A stretch of 64,000 nt of DNA from Sporosarcina limicola (GTDB taxonomy: Bacteria; Bacillota; Bacilli; Bacillales_A; Planococcaceae): the NCBI RefSeq assembly GCF_014873855.1, contig NZ_JADBEL010000002.1, positions 1-64,000 of the forward strand. Reading direction: 5' to 3'. Below are positions 54,624-64,000 of the stretch, piece after piece. The notes below the pieces were generated by a model. The model saw only the letters and a program-made list of their open reading frames with translations. It was not told the DNA's origin and ran no database searches. The translations under genes and the position numbers were made by a program. Each line of letters opens with the position of its first letter. The stretch's first letter is position 1.

Positions 54624-55700
54624 TTATTTTTTCTTAGCAGGGAATTCTGGTACAACAATTTCGCCAGCTGCAATTTTCTTAGAATAATCATCGATTTCTG
54701 CAAGGATATCGTCCGGGATTACACCATGTGAATCTGCAAGTGCGATTCCATCTTCGGCAATTCCGTATGTTGTTGTTTTTCCGCCTGGGAATTTATCATC
54801 GTTTGCAAGGTCAGAAACGTTTTCAACTGCAATATCAACACGTTTCAACATCGATGTCATCGTGATATTGTTATTGTCGATTTTACCTTCAGCGTACTGG
54901 TCTGAGTCAACACCGATTACCCATACATAAGCATTTGGATCTGCTTTTTTACGTTCTTTTGCTTCTGAGAAAACACCGTTACCCGTACCGCCCGCAGCGT
55001 GGAAAATGATATCTACGCCAGAACTATACATACGGTTAGCTGCTGCTTTTCCAAGTTCTGCTTTATTGAATGCTTCTGTATACTGTATATCCACTTTAAT
55101 ATCAGGATTCACTGCTGCTACACCCGCAATGAAACCTGCTTCGAAACGCTCAATAACTGGCAGTGTCATCCCACCGACAAAACCAATTTTATTGGATTTC
55201 GTCATACGTGCTGCCGCAACACCTGCAAGGAAAGAACCTTCTTGTTCTTTAAACATGATACTTGCAACATTTGGACTTTCCACTACTGCATCAACAATCG
55301 CAAACTTTGTATCCGGTTTTTGTTCTGCTACTTCTTTAACCGAAGATTCCATCATATGACCAATTCCGAATACGAGGTCAAAATCACGACGCACAAGTTT
55401 GTTTAAGTTTGGGTTATAGTCTGCTTCACCAACTGACTCTAGGTAATCATAACCACCGTCAGCTTTTTCTAAATTATTCTTTTTACCGTATTTCTCGACG
55501 CCAGCCCAAGCTGATTGGTTGAATGACTTGTCATCAACTCCACCAATATCAGTTACCATTGCTACAGAAAATGCTGCTTTATCTTTACCACTCGTAGATG
55601 GCGTACCTTTTTCTTTGCCTTTATCCGCTCCGCAAGCACCAAGAATTGTACCTGCCGCAAGAACCAATGATAAAGCAAGACCCAATTTACGTTTACTCAT
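54624..55700 (-). CDS. nupN: BMP-family nucleoside-binding lipoprotein (NupN-like)
   Basis: A 358-residue lipoprotein with signal peptide and lipobox LGAC (Cys near 23), then a type I periplasmic-binding fold: VAMVTDIGGVDDKSFNQSAW near 47, FGIGHMMESSVKEVA near 111, NKIGFVGGMTLPVIERFEAG near 169, and FHAAGGTGNGVF near 233. It captures nucleosides (guanosine in the B. subtilis case) for NupOPQ. GGGGGG lies upstream of the ATG. It follows the GntR gene by 48 bp. Confidence 0.93.
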   Translation of the reverse strand: MSKRKLGLALSLVLAAGTILGACGADKGKEKGTPSTSGKDKAAFSVAMVTDIGGVDDKSFNQSAWAGVEKYGKKNNLEKADGGYDYLESVGEADYNPNLNKLVRRDFDLVFGIGHMMESSVKEVAEQKPDTKFAIVDAVVESPNVASIMFKEQEGSFLAGVAAARMTKSNKIGFVGGMTLPVIERFEAGFIAGVAAVNPDIKVDIQYTEAFNKAELGKAAANRMYSSGVDIIFHAAGGTGNGVFSEAKERKKADPNAYVWVIGVDSDQYAEGKIDNNNITMTSMLKRVDIAVENVSDLANDDKFPGGKTTTYGIAEDGIALADSHGVIPDDILAEIDDYSKKIAAGEIVVPEFPAKKK

Positions 55701-55747
55701 TGTTGAAACCCCCCATTTTTCTAATATTAGTAGGACGGATTAACGTC

Positions 55748-56476
55748 TTATACCCTTTTTCGTACAACATGAAAATTGAATTTATCAGCCCTAAAATAAT
55801 CTTTCGAGTAGAGGACCATTTCGCCTTCTTCACTGTAGTGGTGCTGCTGGAGAACAAGGAGTGGAACTTCGACACCACATCTCAGGATAGACGAAGCCTC
55901 ATCATCATACCCGACAGGCTCGATATGAGCTACGGCTTGTACAATTCGTTTTGAACCTGATTTTTCAATAGCATCGAATATGGAGTTATCCAATAACTCT
56001 TCCGTACCAGCTGATAGATTTTTTGAAAGAACATGATCGATACAATAGACGACTGGCGTACCGTCCGCGGTCCTTACTCTCTTAATTGTAACAAGACTGT
56101 CATTTCTACTACAATCAAACTTGGCAATCTCTTCTTCACGTGGATTCGTTTCGGAAACATCCATGAAAATCGTACCTGGCTCCATACCCGCATCACGAAT
56201 CATAGAGGAAATACTGGATAAATGTTCAATACCAGACGAAAATAGTGGTTTTGGATTGACGAACGTCCCAACACCATGCTTCCGTACGATGACTTTTTCC
56301 TCTTCAAGTACCCGAAGTGCTTCACGAAGTGTTGCGCGGCTAACGCCTAGCGTACGAGCAAGCTCAAATTCTGAAGGGAACCTTTCGTTTTCCTTGAAAA
56401 CACCTGTTTCGATGTCCCGTTTCAAATGTTCAATCACCTGTACGTAAAGATGTCTTTGATCCGCCTTTACCATCAT
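55748..56476 (-). CDS. ymfC: GntR-family (HutC type) regulator, probable repressor of the nucleoside transporter operon
   Basis: A 242-residue regulator. Winged helix-turn-helix at about 5-72 (FPSEFELARTLGVSRATLRE, VLEEEKVIVRKHGVGTFV) and a C-terminal UTRA effector domain at about 90-238 (LVTIKRVRTADGTPVVYCID). Its position directly upstream of nupN and on the same strand suggests that it controls that operon; I recall the B. subtilis homologue YmfC being linked to nupNOPQ (NupR), but cannot verify it here. The ATG pair at 56473-56476 has GAGGGG upstream. Confidence 0.88.
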   Translation of the reverse strand: MMVKADQRHLYVQVIEHLKRDIETGVFKENERFPSEFELARTLGVSRATLREALRVLEEEKVIVRKHGVGTFVNPKPLFSSGIEHLSSISSMIRDAGMEPGTIFMDVSETNPREEEIAKFDCSRNDSLVTIKRVRTADGTPVVYCIDHVLSKNLSAGTEELLDNSIFDAIEKSGSKRIVQAVAHIEPVGYDDEASSILRCGVEVPLLVLQQHHYSEEGEMVLYSKDYFRADKFNFHVVRKRV

Positions 56477-56634
56477 TCCATCCCCTCTCGAAGAGGTCAG
56501 ACCTCTGATGTTAAACGTCACTACTAATCATCCATACTATATCACTTTCAACACATAAAATAAACAACTCTTCTAAAAAAAAAATATGAATACGTTTTTT
56601 AACATGATTAAATGTACCTGTTTCTTCCTCTTAT

Positions 56635-58971
56635 TTAAGATTGCCTATCCCCTTCATCCCTACTAATAAGCACTTGTCGTGGTTTGCTGCCTTCGGGCGG
56701 TCCAACGACACCACGCATCTCCATCTGATCGACGATACGTGCAGCCCTAGAATAGCCGACCCTGAAACGTCGCTGCAACATGGAGACGGAGGCGGTCTGT
56801 ATTTCTGTTACAAGTTGGACTGCCTCATCATACAATTCGTCCGTCTCCTCATGAGCCGGTATCACTTCAATATCCGTGGGAATCATTTCCTCTTGGTACT
56901 GCGCTTTTTGCTGTTCGATGACAAAATCGACAATTGCTTCGACTTCACTATCTGATACAAATGCCCCTTGGATTCTTACGGGTTTTGAAACACCGGCAGG
57001 AAGAAATAGCATATCTCCCCTTCCAAGCAGTTTCTCCGCCCCTCCTCCATCCAAAATCGTTCTTGAATCAATTGCCGAAGACACTGCGAATGCAATTCTC
57101 GATGGAATATTCGCTTTAATAATCCCTGTAATAACATCAACACTCGGCCGCTGTGTAGCGATAATCAGATGGATACCAGAAGCCCGTGCCATTTGCGCAA
57201 GTCTTGTGATGGAATCCTCAACATCACTGGATGCGACCATCATGAGATCCGCAAGCTCGTCCACAATAACAACGATATAGGGCATACGAGGATGTTTTTC
57301 ATCATTGGCCTCATTCCACTCGTCAATATGTTCATTGTAACCTTCAATATTCCGTGTACCTGTATGGGAAAATAATTCATAGCGTCTTTCCATTTCGGAA
57401 ACGACTTTCTTAAGCGCTTGGGATGCCTTTCTTGGATCTGTGACGACAGGTGCAAGAAGATGCGGAACACCATTGTATACATTCAGTTCCACCATTTTCG
57501 GGTCAATCATCATCATTTTTACTTCATGCGGTTTCGCCCGCATCAGAATGCTCACGATAATCCCGTTGATGCACACACTTTTACCACTACCTGTCGATCC
57601 CGCGATGAGGACGTGTGGCATTTTATTCAATTCCGTTAGCATTGCTTGGCCTGTCACATCACGCCCGAGTGAAATCATTAGCTTCGATTCTGGGCGATTA
57701 TTTTCCTTCGCCTCAATTACTTCACGCAGGCTAACGACAGCAATTGAACTATTCGGTACTTCAATCCCGATTGCAGATTTGCCCGGAATTGGTGCTTCAA
57801 TACGAATACCACTTGCTGCGAGTGCAAGCGCAATATCATCAGAAAGGCTAACAATACGGCTTACTTTAACACCTGTATCAGGCAAAACTTCATACTTGGT
57901 AACTGCGGGGCCTAAATGGACTTGGGTCACTTTTGCTTTGACACCGAAACTCTGAAAAGTCCGCTCCAATTTCTGGGCGTTCGCCTGAATGGAATCATAT
58001 TCCTCCGATTGATCGTTATGTGGAGTCTGTTTCAACAAGGTGGCGGGTGGCAGCACATAGGACTCGTTCTCCTTTTCCCCTGTAACACCTGTATATGTCG
58101 CGATTTCTACTGGAATTTCCTGTTGTTCTGGATCTGCCACTTCCAATTCAGCAGCCTGTTCATCACGAGTAGGCTTATCAATACGTTCACTGAATGCGGA
58201 AATGATTGGTTGGGATACAACTTCCTCGATTTCAGGTTGAGCAATCAGTACATCTTGTGAATGCTGGTCCTCCACTTGGATTCCCTTCTTCTTAGATCTA
58301 CTTGCCCTCGTTGCAGTTGTTGCCGCTTTCACCGGTTGTTCTTTCTTTAAAAATAGCCCTTTCATCGATTCTACAAGCTTTGGAAAGTATTCAGCTAAAT
58401 AGGGGACGAACGCTTTTCCAGTTAATAGAACAAGACCGATTAAAAATAGCAAGACACCTGCCACAGTCGCACCCGCAGAATCGAATAGGGAATGGAACAT
58501 CGCAAAAAGGATTGCTCCGGCCATTCCGCCACCAAGTGCACCACTTCTTGACGTAATCCCATCATTCGTAACGAGCACCTTCCACGTTTCTTTCAGTGCC
58601 GAATCGGACATCAACACACGACTTTCATACAATTCTTTGAACAAGTAGATATGGCTGAACAGAATGAGACTCGCCAAGATAAACAAACTGCCACCAACAA
58701 TCCGATTTTTCCACCCACCCGCCTTCCGCTTTATCATGAACATGAGGGCTTGAACGATGAGCAAAAGCGGAAGCGCACCATACCAATTCCCAAATATGAA
58801 CCGGGTTAGTGAAGAGAGCCCTCTTCCTACGATGCCAAACTCGAATATAATAATGACTGCAAGTCCAATCATTGCCAAGCCTAACACTTCATAGATTAAG
58901 GGATTCAAACCCGTTGCATTCTTTTTATGCGCTGTGGCGTTCTTTTTTTTCTTTTTAGCTTTCTTTGCCAT
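56635..58971 (-). CDS. spoIIIE: DNA translocase SpoIIIE/FtsK
   Basis: A 778-residue translocase that pumps chromosome into the forespore. A lysine-rich start, four membrane segments (about 30-180), a variable linker, then the FtsK motor with Walker [14 protein letters not shown] near 455, [14 protein letters not shown] near 565 and [12 protein letters not shown] near 605; the C-terminal gamma winged helix reads [20 protein letters not shown] near 725 and recognises SRS sequences. GAAAGGAGG precedes the ATG. tepA, which adjoins it in B. subtilis, is absent. Confidence 0.96.
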   Translation of the reverse strand: MAKKAKKKKKNATAHKKNATGLNPLIYEVLGLAMIGLAVIIIFEFGIVGRGLSSLTRFIFGNWYGALPLLLIVQALMFMIKRKAGGWKNRIVGGSLFILASLILFSHIYLFKELYESRVLMSDSALKETWKVLVTNDGITSRSGALGGGMAGAILFAMFHSLFDSAGATVAGVLLFLIGLVLLTGKAFVPYLAEYFPKLVESMKGLFLKKEQPVKAATTATRASRSKKKGIQVEDQHSQDVLIAQPEIEEVVSQPIISAFSERIDKPTRDEQAAELEVADPEQQEIPVEIATYTGVTGEKENESYVLPPATLLKQTPHNDQSEEYDSIQANAQKLERTFQSFGVKAKVTQVHLGPAVTKYEVLPDTGVKVSRIVSLSDDIALALAASGIRIEAPIPGKSAIGIEVPNSSIAVVSLREVIEAKENNRPESKLMISLGRDVTGQAMLTELNKMPHVLIAGSTGSGKSVCINGIIVSILMRAKPHEVKMMMIDPKMVELNVYNGVPHLLAPVVTDPRKASQALKKVVSEMERRYELFSHTGTRNIEGYNEHIDEWNEANDEKHPRMPYIVVIVDELADLMMVASSDVEDSITRLAQMARASGIHLIIATQRPSVDVITGIIKANIPSRIAFAVSSAIDSRTILDGGGAEKLLGRGDMLFLPAGVSKPVRIQGAFVSDSEVEAIVDFVIEQQKAQYQEEMIPTDIEVIPAHEETDELYDEAVQLVTEIQTASVSMLQRRFRVGYSRAARIVDQMEMRGVVGPPEGSKPRQVLISRDEGDRQS

Positions 58972-58985
58972 GATATTCCTCCTTT

Positions 58986-59028
58986 CAAAAAAGGATTTCC
59001 CGCCGTTCAGACGGCAAGGAAATCCTTG
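58986..59028 (-). terminator. Terminator of rnjB
   Basis: AAGGATTTCC pairs with GGAAATCCTT enclosing an inner GCCGT/ACGGC stem; TTTTTTG follows on the minus strand. Confidence 0.88.
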
Positions 59029-59055
59029 GGTGATTCATTGAATAAACGCTGTATT

Positions 59056-60723
59056 TCAGTATTCCATAATGATTGGGATAATCATCGGTCTTCTTTTAGT
59101 TTGTTGATATAGATAGGAGCTGAGTGTGTCACGAATCTCTTGTTTAATGTTTGTCCATTCAAACGTCTCTTTATTCACATATTTCTCAACAATTTTTCTA
59201 ACAAGCTTTGTTGACTCCTCGAACAGCTCTTCGGATTCACGAACGTAGACAAATCCACGCGAAACAATTTCCGGTCCTGCGGCGATGCGTTTCTGCTTGC
59301 GGTTCAGTGTGACGACAACTGTGAAAATACCGTCCTGTGAAAGAAGTTTTCTGTCCCGTAAAACGATATTACCGACATCTCCAACTCCGATTCCATCGAT
59401 AAGGATATTACCGGCTTGAACGCGTCCACTCATTCGCATTTTATCGTTCTTGTATTCGACGATATCACCTTTATCCGCTATGAACACTTGTGATTTCTGA
59501 AGCCCTGTTTCCTGGGCCAATTTGGAATGCGCAATGAGCATCCGGTATTCGCCCTGAATCGGGATGAAATATTTCGGTTGCATCAAGTTCAACATCAATT
59601 TCAAATCTTCCTGGCTACCATGTCCCGAAACGTGAACATTTGTAGCAGAAGTGAGAACAGTTGCACCTGCTTTCGCAAGGTCGTTCATCGTTTGGAACAC
59701 ACCTACTTCCATCCCTGGTGATGGTGTGAATGTAATAAGGACTGTATCTGTTTCTTTAATGCGTACATCTTTATGTTGTTTACGGACAATTTTTTCTAGC
59801 GCATCAAGTGGCTCACCTTGGTTACCTGTCAAGATAACAACGATTTCACTATCATCATAGTTGTCAATATCTTTCACAGGAATGACAACATCATCTTTCA
59901 CGGTCAAATAGCCGAGTTTTATGCCCACTTCAAAATAACTTTCAAGGCTTTTTCCAACGACGGCGACTTTCTTTTTCGTCTCGAACGCTTTGTCAAATAC
60001 TTGCTGGATACGGATGAAGTTTGACGCATAGAGCGCGACAAGAATTCGTCCTTCTGCCCCGTGAAATGTTTTCGATAAACTTTTTTCGATAACAGATTCG
60101 GAAGTTGTGTAACCTGGACGCTCTGCTTCGGAAGAATCCGACATGAGGACGAATACACCTTCTTCACCGAGTGCCGCCATTTTTGCAATATCCGGACGGT
60201 ATTTACCTTTAGCAGATTGGTCGAATTTAAACTCGCCCGTATGCACAATTGCTCCTTCGCTTGTATGGAAAACAACGCCAAGCGAATCAGGAATACTATG
60301 TGTCGTATGGAAAAATGTTACGTATGTGCCTTGAAAATTCATCCGACTTTTGTTTGTTACTTCAAAAAACTTAATGTTCGATGGAGCTGGCATCTCTTTC
60401 AAATGTTCCTTTGCGAGTGCGATTGTCAATCTTGAAGCATAAACAGGTGCCTGTACTTTTTTAAGTAAATAGGCGATGGAACCGATTGCATCCTCATGAC
60501 CATGTGTCAGGAAGATTCCTTTCACACGTTCTTTGTTTTCTTCGATATAGGATATGTCTGGAATGACGATGTCGATTCCAAGCATTTCCCCTTCTGGGAA
60601 CATAAGGCCTGCATCGACGATAAACATTTCCTCATCGATTTCGACTACGTACATTGCTTTTCCAATCTCCCCAACACCACCGAGAGGGATAATTTTTATC
60701 ATTTCATTTTTTGTTTTCCCCAC
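59056..60723 (-). CDS. rnjB: Ribonuclease J2
   Basis: A 555-residue beta-CASP metallo-beta-lactamase protein, the same length as B. subtilis RNase J2. The metal motif reads HGHEDA (His74, His76, Asp78, Ala79) where the active J1 form has HxHxDH, so metal binding is weakened, as known for J2, which mostly supports J1. Other landmarks: HSIPDSLG near 152, GEFKFDQ near 173, HVSGHG near 370 and the C-terminal domain. The GTG at 60723 has AGGAGG 7 nt upstream; an in-frame extension to 60765 would lie over that site. It resides between dapA and spoIIIE as in B. subtilis (ymfA). Confidence 0.93.
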   Translation of the reverse strand: MGKTKNEMIKIIPLGGVGEIGKAMYVVEIDEEMFIVDAGLMFPEGEMLGIDIVIPDISYIEENKERVKGIFLTHGHEDAIGSIAYLLKKVQAPVYASRLTIALAKEHLKEMPAPSNIKFFEVTNKSRMNFQGTYVTFFHTTHSIPDSLGVVFHTSEGAIVHTGEFKFDQSAKGKYRPDIAKMAALGEEGVFVLMSDSSEAERPGYTTSESVIEKSLSKTFHGAEGRILVALYASNFIRIQQVFDKAFETKKKVAVVGKSLESYFEVGIKLGYLTVKDDVVIPVKDIDNYDDSEIVVILTGNQGEPLDALEKIVRKQHKDVRIKETDTVLITFTPSPGMEVGVFQTMNDLAKAGATVLTSATNVHVSGHGSQEDLKLMLNLMQPKYFIPIQGEYRMLIAHSKLAQETGLQKSQVFIADKGDIVEYKNDKMRMSGRVQAGNILIDGIGVGDVGNIVLRDRKLLSQDGIFTVVVTLNRKQKRIAAGPEIVSRGFVYVRESEELFEESTKLVRKIVEKYVNKETFEWTNIKQEIRDTLSSYLYQQTKRRPMIIPIIMEY

Positions 60724-60823
60724 ATTGTTTCCTCCTATTACTAATTGTTCGAAAAAGTAGTCCAAGTTTACTGCACTTTACAGAGCCAGCTATTATCTTC
60801 GGATTTTTAGAACTATTTCTATT

Positions 60824-61010
60824 TATCCCGCATTAACGGGAAGTAATACCCCTACTTCAAGGCTTAAGGAAATCCAAAGAAGCATAAGTGGAGAATCAAC
60901 TGCCCTAAGTACTTGCGGAATATAGTTCGATTCCGCTTTAAATCCCGAATGGTTCAACTAACAATCAGTGGGCGATAAGACCCCACCTTCTGATTGAAGT
61001 TTCACTTTAT
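60824..61010. repeat. Dispersed intergenic repeat, copy C (longest)
   Basis: Starts ATCCCGCATTAACGGGAAGT, shares CTTCAAGGCTTAAGG with copy A, and ends with a hairpin CAATCAGTGGG / CCCCACCTTCTGATTG and GAAGTTTCACTTTA. An extra middle part of about 90 bp (AACTGCCCTAAGTACTTGCG and onward) is absent from copy A. Nothing else is seen in 60766-61070. Confidence 0.6.
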
Positions 61011-61070
61011 ATTTCCCCGTCCATAACGACTACGTCCCATTATACGTGACAGGGCCTTTCTGTACAAACA

Positions 61071-61102
61071 AAAAAAGCCGGAAGTCAATACCGGCTTTTT
61101 TT
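61071..61102 (-). terminator. Terminator of dapA
   Basis: AAAAAAGCCGG pairs with CCGGCTTTTTTT around a 9-nt loop; it overlaps the stop codon. Confidence 0.9.
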
Positions 61103-61991
61103 ATTCAAAAATAGGAAGATTTTTTTGAAAGTCTTTCCATACTTTATCGAAGAGAACTTCCCCTTCACCAAAGCTAACTAGTGGGAGCCTTACTCCACCT
61201 GTTTGAACACCGATTTTTTCAAGTGCATATTTCACCGGCACTGGGTTTGGGGCAGAGAATATCGCTCGAAACAAAGGGATTAACGTTCTATGCATAGCGG
61301 CTGCCTGCTCTGTTCGCCCCGCTTTGAATGCCTTGATCATCTGTTGCATTTCGTTCCCAACAACATGTGCGGCAACCGAGACGACACCTTTTCCACCAAT
61401 CGATAGAAGCGGTAACGTCAATGCATCGTCTCCACTGTAAACAGCAAATCCGTCATCAGTTCCTTCGATAATCTTCGACATCTGTTCAAGATTTCCACTT
61501 GCTTCTTTTACTGCACGGATATTTTTTATTTTTGACAAGCGAATTACCGTCTCATCAGTCATATTGACGACAGATCGCCCCGGGATATTATAGAGCAATA
61601 TAGGTAGGCTAGTTTTAGCTGCAATATGTGAAAAGTGGGCGTACATGCCCTTCTGATCTGGTTTATTGTAATAAGGCGTAACGAGCATAATACCGTCAGC
61701 ACCTAACTTATCCGCACTAATTGTCATCTCTACAGATTCCGCCGTATTATTTGTTCCCGTTCCTGCAATTACAGGAACTCGTTTTTTCACTTTATCAATC
61801 GTGAAAGCGAGGAGCGCATTCTTCTCTTCGTTGGATAAAGTCGGAGATTCCCCCGTGGTCCCATTGACAACAAGGGTATCCGTACCCGTGGCAATCAGAT
61901 GCTCTATTAGTATTGCTGTTCTATCGTAATCGATGTCTCCTGAAGATGAGAAAGGAGTGACCATCGCCGTTGCAATTTGTCCGATTTCCAA
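61101..61991 (-). CDS. dapA: 4-hydroxy-tetrahydrodipicolinate synthase
   Basis: A 296-residue TIM-barrel enzyme condensing pyruvate with aspartate semialdehyde, the branch point to lysine, meso-diaminopimelate and, in spores, dipicolinic acid. The Schiff-base lysine lies in IRAVKEASGN near 163, the Tyr of the proton relay in LLYNIPGRS near 134, and NGTTGESPTLS near 43 forms the substrate loop. The start is TTG at 61991. It follows asd with a 149-bp structured gap; dapG, found between them in B. subtilis, is missing. Confidence 0.96.
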   Translation of the reverse strand: MEIGQIATAMVTPFSSSGDIDYDRTAILIEHLIATGTDTLVVNGTTGESPTLSNEEKNALLAFTIDKVKKRVPVIAGTGTNNTAESVEMTISADKLGADGIMLVTPYYNKPDQKGMYAHFSHIAAKTSLPILLYNIPGRSVVNMTDETVIRLSKIKNIRAVKEASGNLEQMSKIIEGTDDGFAVYSGDDALTLPLLSIGGKGVVSVAAHVVGNEMQQMIKAFKAGRTEQAAAMHRTLIPLFRAIFSAPNPVPVKYALEKIGVQTGGVRLPLVSFGEGEVLFDKVWKDFQKNLPIFE

Positions 61992-62029
61992 TATACTCAG
62001 CCCTTTACTAGAATCTGTTAGATCAAATA

Positions 62030-62155
62030 CGCCTCGGTGTATTTGCGTCCAGATTTTGAATTGAGCAAGCTCAATTGCCTTCTTTCAAAATCTGTGCCAT
62101 CCGCCAGAGGCTTTAGCTTTATTCAGTAGGGGTTGAATCCCTACTGAATAAAGTT
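62030..62155. repeat. Structured intergenic element between asd and dapA
   Basis: Nested inverted repeats: GCCTC..GAGGC on the outside, CAGATTTTGAA / TTTCAAAATCTG in the middle, and TTGAGCAAGCTCAA at the tip; then a second hairpin CTTTATTCAGTAGGG / CCCTACTGAATAAAG that overlaps the asd stop codon. It resembles intergenic repeats I have seen in related species; it may terminate or process the asd-dapA transcript. Confidence 0.6.
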
Positions 62156-63175
62156 AACAAGTCTTTCCGCAATTTGCACCGAATTTAGTGCCGCCCCTTT
62201 TAGTAGATTGTCCGAAACAATCCACAGATGGAAACCTGCTGGATGGTCGGGATCTTTCCGAATGCGTCCGACAAACACTTCGTCTTTCCCTTCAGCAAAC
62301 AGCGGCATTGGATAGAGTTGTTTTGAAGGGTCATCCTGAATGACGACGCCTGGGGCAACCGCTAGCAAAGCCTGAATATCTTCAACAGACACGCCTTCTT
62401 TACCGATTTCGATATAAACCGACTCCGAGTGCCCTGTGACGACAGGTAATCGTACACATGTTGCGACAACGGACAATTCATTATCACCAAAAATCTTTTT
62501 CGTTTCATTCATCATTTTAAGTTCTTCGAGTGTATACCCTGACGAATCGAATGAATCGATTTGAGGAATTACGTTAAATGCGATTGGGTAATGGTGTTCA
62601 GCAGATGCAGATGGCAAAATAGCCGCTTGGATTGTTGCACGTTCTTGGAACTGGAGACTTTGACTTTCTAGCTCATCAATCGCTTCCGAACCCGCACCCG
62701 AAACTGCTTGGTACGTGGATACGACAATTCGTTTCAGGCCAAACTTTTCCCGAATAGGCTGTAGTGCCGTTACCATTTGGATTGTAGAACAGTTTGGATT
62801 TGCAATGATTCCGGCTTTGCCATTTAAAGCATCCGCATTCACCTCAGGAACGACGAGTGGAATTTGTTCTTTCATCCGAAATGCGCTTGTGTTGTCGATA
62901 ACAATCGCACCCCTGGTCACAGCTTCATGTGCAAACTTCTCTGAAATCGTTCCTCCAGCACTAAAAAATGCAATCGAAATGCCTTCAAATGATTCCGGTA
63001 CTGTTTCTTCTACTACGTACGTATGCCCACCAGCCGTGATTTCAGTTCCAGCAGACCGTTTCGATGCAAGTAGTTTAATTGATTGCACAGGAAAATTACG
63101 TTCAAGTAATTTCTCTAAAATCTTCGTTCCTACAGCTCCCGTTGCTCCAACAATTGCCACATTCACTTTTTCCAT
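62141..63175 (-). CDS. asd: Aspartate-semialdehyde dehydrogenase
   Basis: A 344-residue enzyme reducing aspartyl phosphate to aspartate semialdehyde. NADP motif GATGAVGTKIL near 10, catalytic Cys in NPNCSTIQMV near 129, and the YQAVSGAGSEAIDEL segment near 155. It follows spoVFB in the same direction by 175 bp, so it feeds both cell wall and dipicolinate synthesis. GAAAGGGAG precedes the ATG. Confidence 0.97.
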   Translation of the reverse strand: MEKVNVAIVGATGAVGTKILEKLLERNFPVQSIKLLASKRSAGTEITAGGHTYVVEETVPESFEGISIAFFSAGGTISEKFAHEAVTRGAIVIDNTSAFRMKEQIPLVVPEVNADALNGKAGIIANPNCSTIQMVTALQPIREKFGLKRIVVSTYQAVSGAGSEAIDELESQSLQFQERATIQAAILPSASAEHHYPIAFNVIPQIDSFDSSGYTLEELKMMNETKKIFGDNELSVVATCVRLPVVTGHSESVYIEIGKEGVSVEDIQALLAVAPGVVIQDDPSKQLYPMPLFAEGKDEVFVGRIRKDPDHPAGFHLWIVSDNLLKGAALNSVQIAERLVNFIQ

Positions 63176-63350
63176 CCCTATCTCCCTTTCAGCTTTTACG
63201 GATATTCATAGGCCAATCTTGCATAATGTGTTTTTTCACTCTATTTTCAGTAGAAGTGACTTCATCTATGAAAGTTCTTTGGCTCTTTGCATCCTTAGCG
63301 TTTCATTGGTCGAATTATATCACATTTGCGAATCTTATGCAGCTGTATTT

Positions 63351-63941
63351 TTATTTTATTTTATGCATGATTAATAGTGGTTGAAGTTGTTTCTTATCGA
63401 GAGCAGCAGCAGTGGCAGGCACCATGAGCGAAAATTCGGAGATAAGCGAGTTTGGTTTATTGAATGGATCGTCCTGACCGAACGGAATAAAAAACACATT
63501 TTTCATATTGAGCAGCTTCATAATATTCCCCGCGTTCAAACCAAGTGCATCGTTCGTCGAAATACCAAGAAGGATGGGATTGCTATTGCGTAAAGTCGCT
63601 TTTGCAGCCATCAATACCGGTGAATCCGTTGCTGCGTTGGCAAATCGACTGATAGAGTTGCCCGTCATTGGCGCAATAATCATGCAGTCTACCGGCGTGT
63701 TCGGACCGAATGGCTCTGCACCAACAATTGTAGAAATAACTTTTTGCCCTGTTGCCTTCTCGATTTTCGCAATCCACTCTTCCCCTGTTCCAAAACGGGT
63801 GGCAGCTGTCAGAACGGAATGCGTAATAACTGGCACAACAGTCGCACCAGCGTCTTTTAATGAATCAATGACCGGTATGATTGCCTCATACGTACAATGT
63901 GACGCCGTAATTCCAAGACCGATTCTCTTCCCTTGTAGCAT
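63351..63941 (-). CDS. spoVFB: Dipicolinate synthase subunit B
   Basis: A 196-residue flavoprotein-fold subunit (DpaB). Landmarks: GKRIGLGITASHCTYEA at the start, PVDCMIIAPMTGNSISRFAN near 83, and NPILLGISTNDALGLNAGN near 119. With SpoVFA it makes dipicolinic acid in the mother cell under sigma-K. AAAGGGG lies upstream of the ATG and its start is about 12 bp after the end of spoVFA. Confidence 0.95.
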   Translation of the reverse strand: MLQGKRIGLGITASHCTYEAIIPVIDSLKDAGATVVPVITHSVLTAATRFGTGEEWIAKIEKATGQKVISTIVGAEPFGPNTPVDCMIIAPMTGNSISRFANAATDSPVLMAAKATLRNSNPILLGISTNDALGLNAGNIMKLLNMKNVFFIPFGQDDPFNKPNSLISEFSLMVPATAAALDKKQLQPLLIMHKIK

Positions 63942-63953
63942 CGAGTTCCCCTT

Positions 63954-64000
63954 TCATCTGCTAGACATTCTCCCAAGTGCGTCCGCCAAGGCGGTTGCGG
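63954..64000 (-). CDS. spoVFA: 3' end of spoVFA (dipicolinate synthase subunit A), cut by the window edge
   Basis: Fourteen sense codons (ATALADALGRMSSR) end in TGA at 63954-63956. The call rests on position directly upstream of spoVFB and on a helical alanine/leucine-rich ending; another frame ends in TAG (GRTWENV) and cannot be excluded. Confidence 0.5.
   Translation of the reverse strand, partial: ATALADALGRMSSR

Noticed and set aside
60824..61010. Confident call of a TnpB guide RNA in repeat copy C
   Set aside because: No tnpB or tnpA is present and I cannot confirm the match; left as a dispersed repeat.
62030..62155. Lysine riboswitch upstream of dapA
   Set aside because: The region shows nested simple inverted repeats, not the multi-helix junction and conserved core expected of an L box.

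Overview
The window reads as a chromosomal segment of a low-GC, endospore-forming member of the Bacillales. Gene order and protein sequences fit the Planococcaceae, with Sporosarcina the best guess (an inference from family resemblance, not from a search). Spore genes are present throughout: an alpha/beta-type SASP, cotE, spoVS, sirA, spoIIIE, and dipicolinate synthase spoVFA/spoVFB.

Region 1 (1-14 kb) is accessory and partly decayed. It holds a VOC protein, a DUF2785 protein, an AT-rich S9 peptidase whose catalytic His position reads as Tyr, and fragments of an aminotransferase, an Mrr-like nuclease, an SgrR-like regulator and a YtxJ-like bacilliredoxin. glmS sits in the middle with a glmS ribozyme and a good sigma-A promoter. 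Two regulatory finds stand out: a promoter flanked by two Fur-type palindromes in front of a 61-residue membrane protein, and near-consensus sigma-D promoters in front of an unknown 180-residue protein and in front of the yfmT-yfmS pair. With the nearby chemoreceptor, this suggests a small motility/chemotaxis island.

Region 2 (14-29.6 kb) carries a secreted 5'-nucleotidase with an SH3 tail, a two-gene retropepsin module, a SASP, yqkE, a divergent thiolase / HMG-CoA lyase pair sharing a palindromic operator candidate, yqkD, yneF, sirA, tkt, ynzC, and the SOS block yneB-yneA/lexA with recognisable LexA boxes. A 61-bp tandem repeat of about nine units lies between lexA and the ynbB-like gene. 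A TRIC-type channel gene follows.

Region 3 (29.6-64 kb) is core chromosome, almost all on the minus strand: hfq, miaA, a lysophospholipase-like gene, mutL, mutS, cotE, ricA(ymcA), miaB, spoVS, ymdB, rny, recA (with LexA box), cinA, pgsA, ymfM, ymfK, ymfI, ymfH, ymfF, a BMP-type nucleoside ABC transporter (nupNOPQ-like) with its GntR regulator, spoIIIE, RNase J2, dapA, asd, spoVFB and the end of spoVFA. Compared with the remembered Bacillus subtilis order, dapG, tepA and ymfJ are absent from their usual places.

No rRNA or tRNA genes, CRISPR array, intact insertion sequence or prophage were seen. Several dispersed intergenic repeats are present. I found no convincing wholly new multi-gene system; the most promising leads are the sigma-D linked unknown protein, the Fur-type promoter, the 61-bp array and the retropepsin pair.
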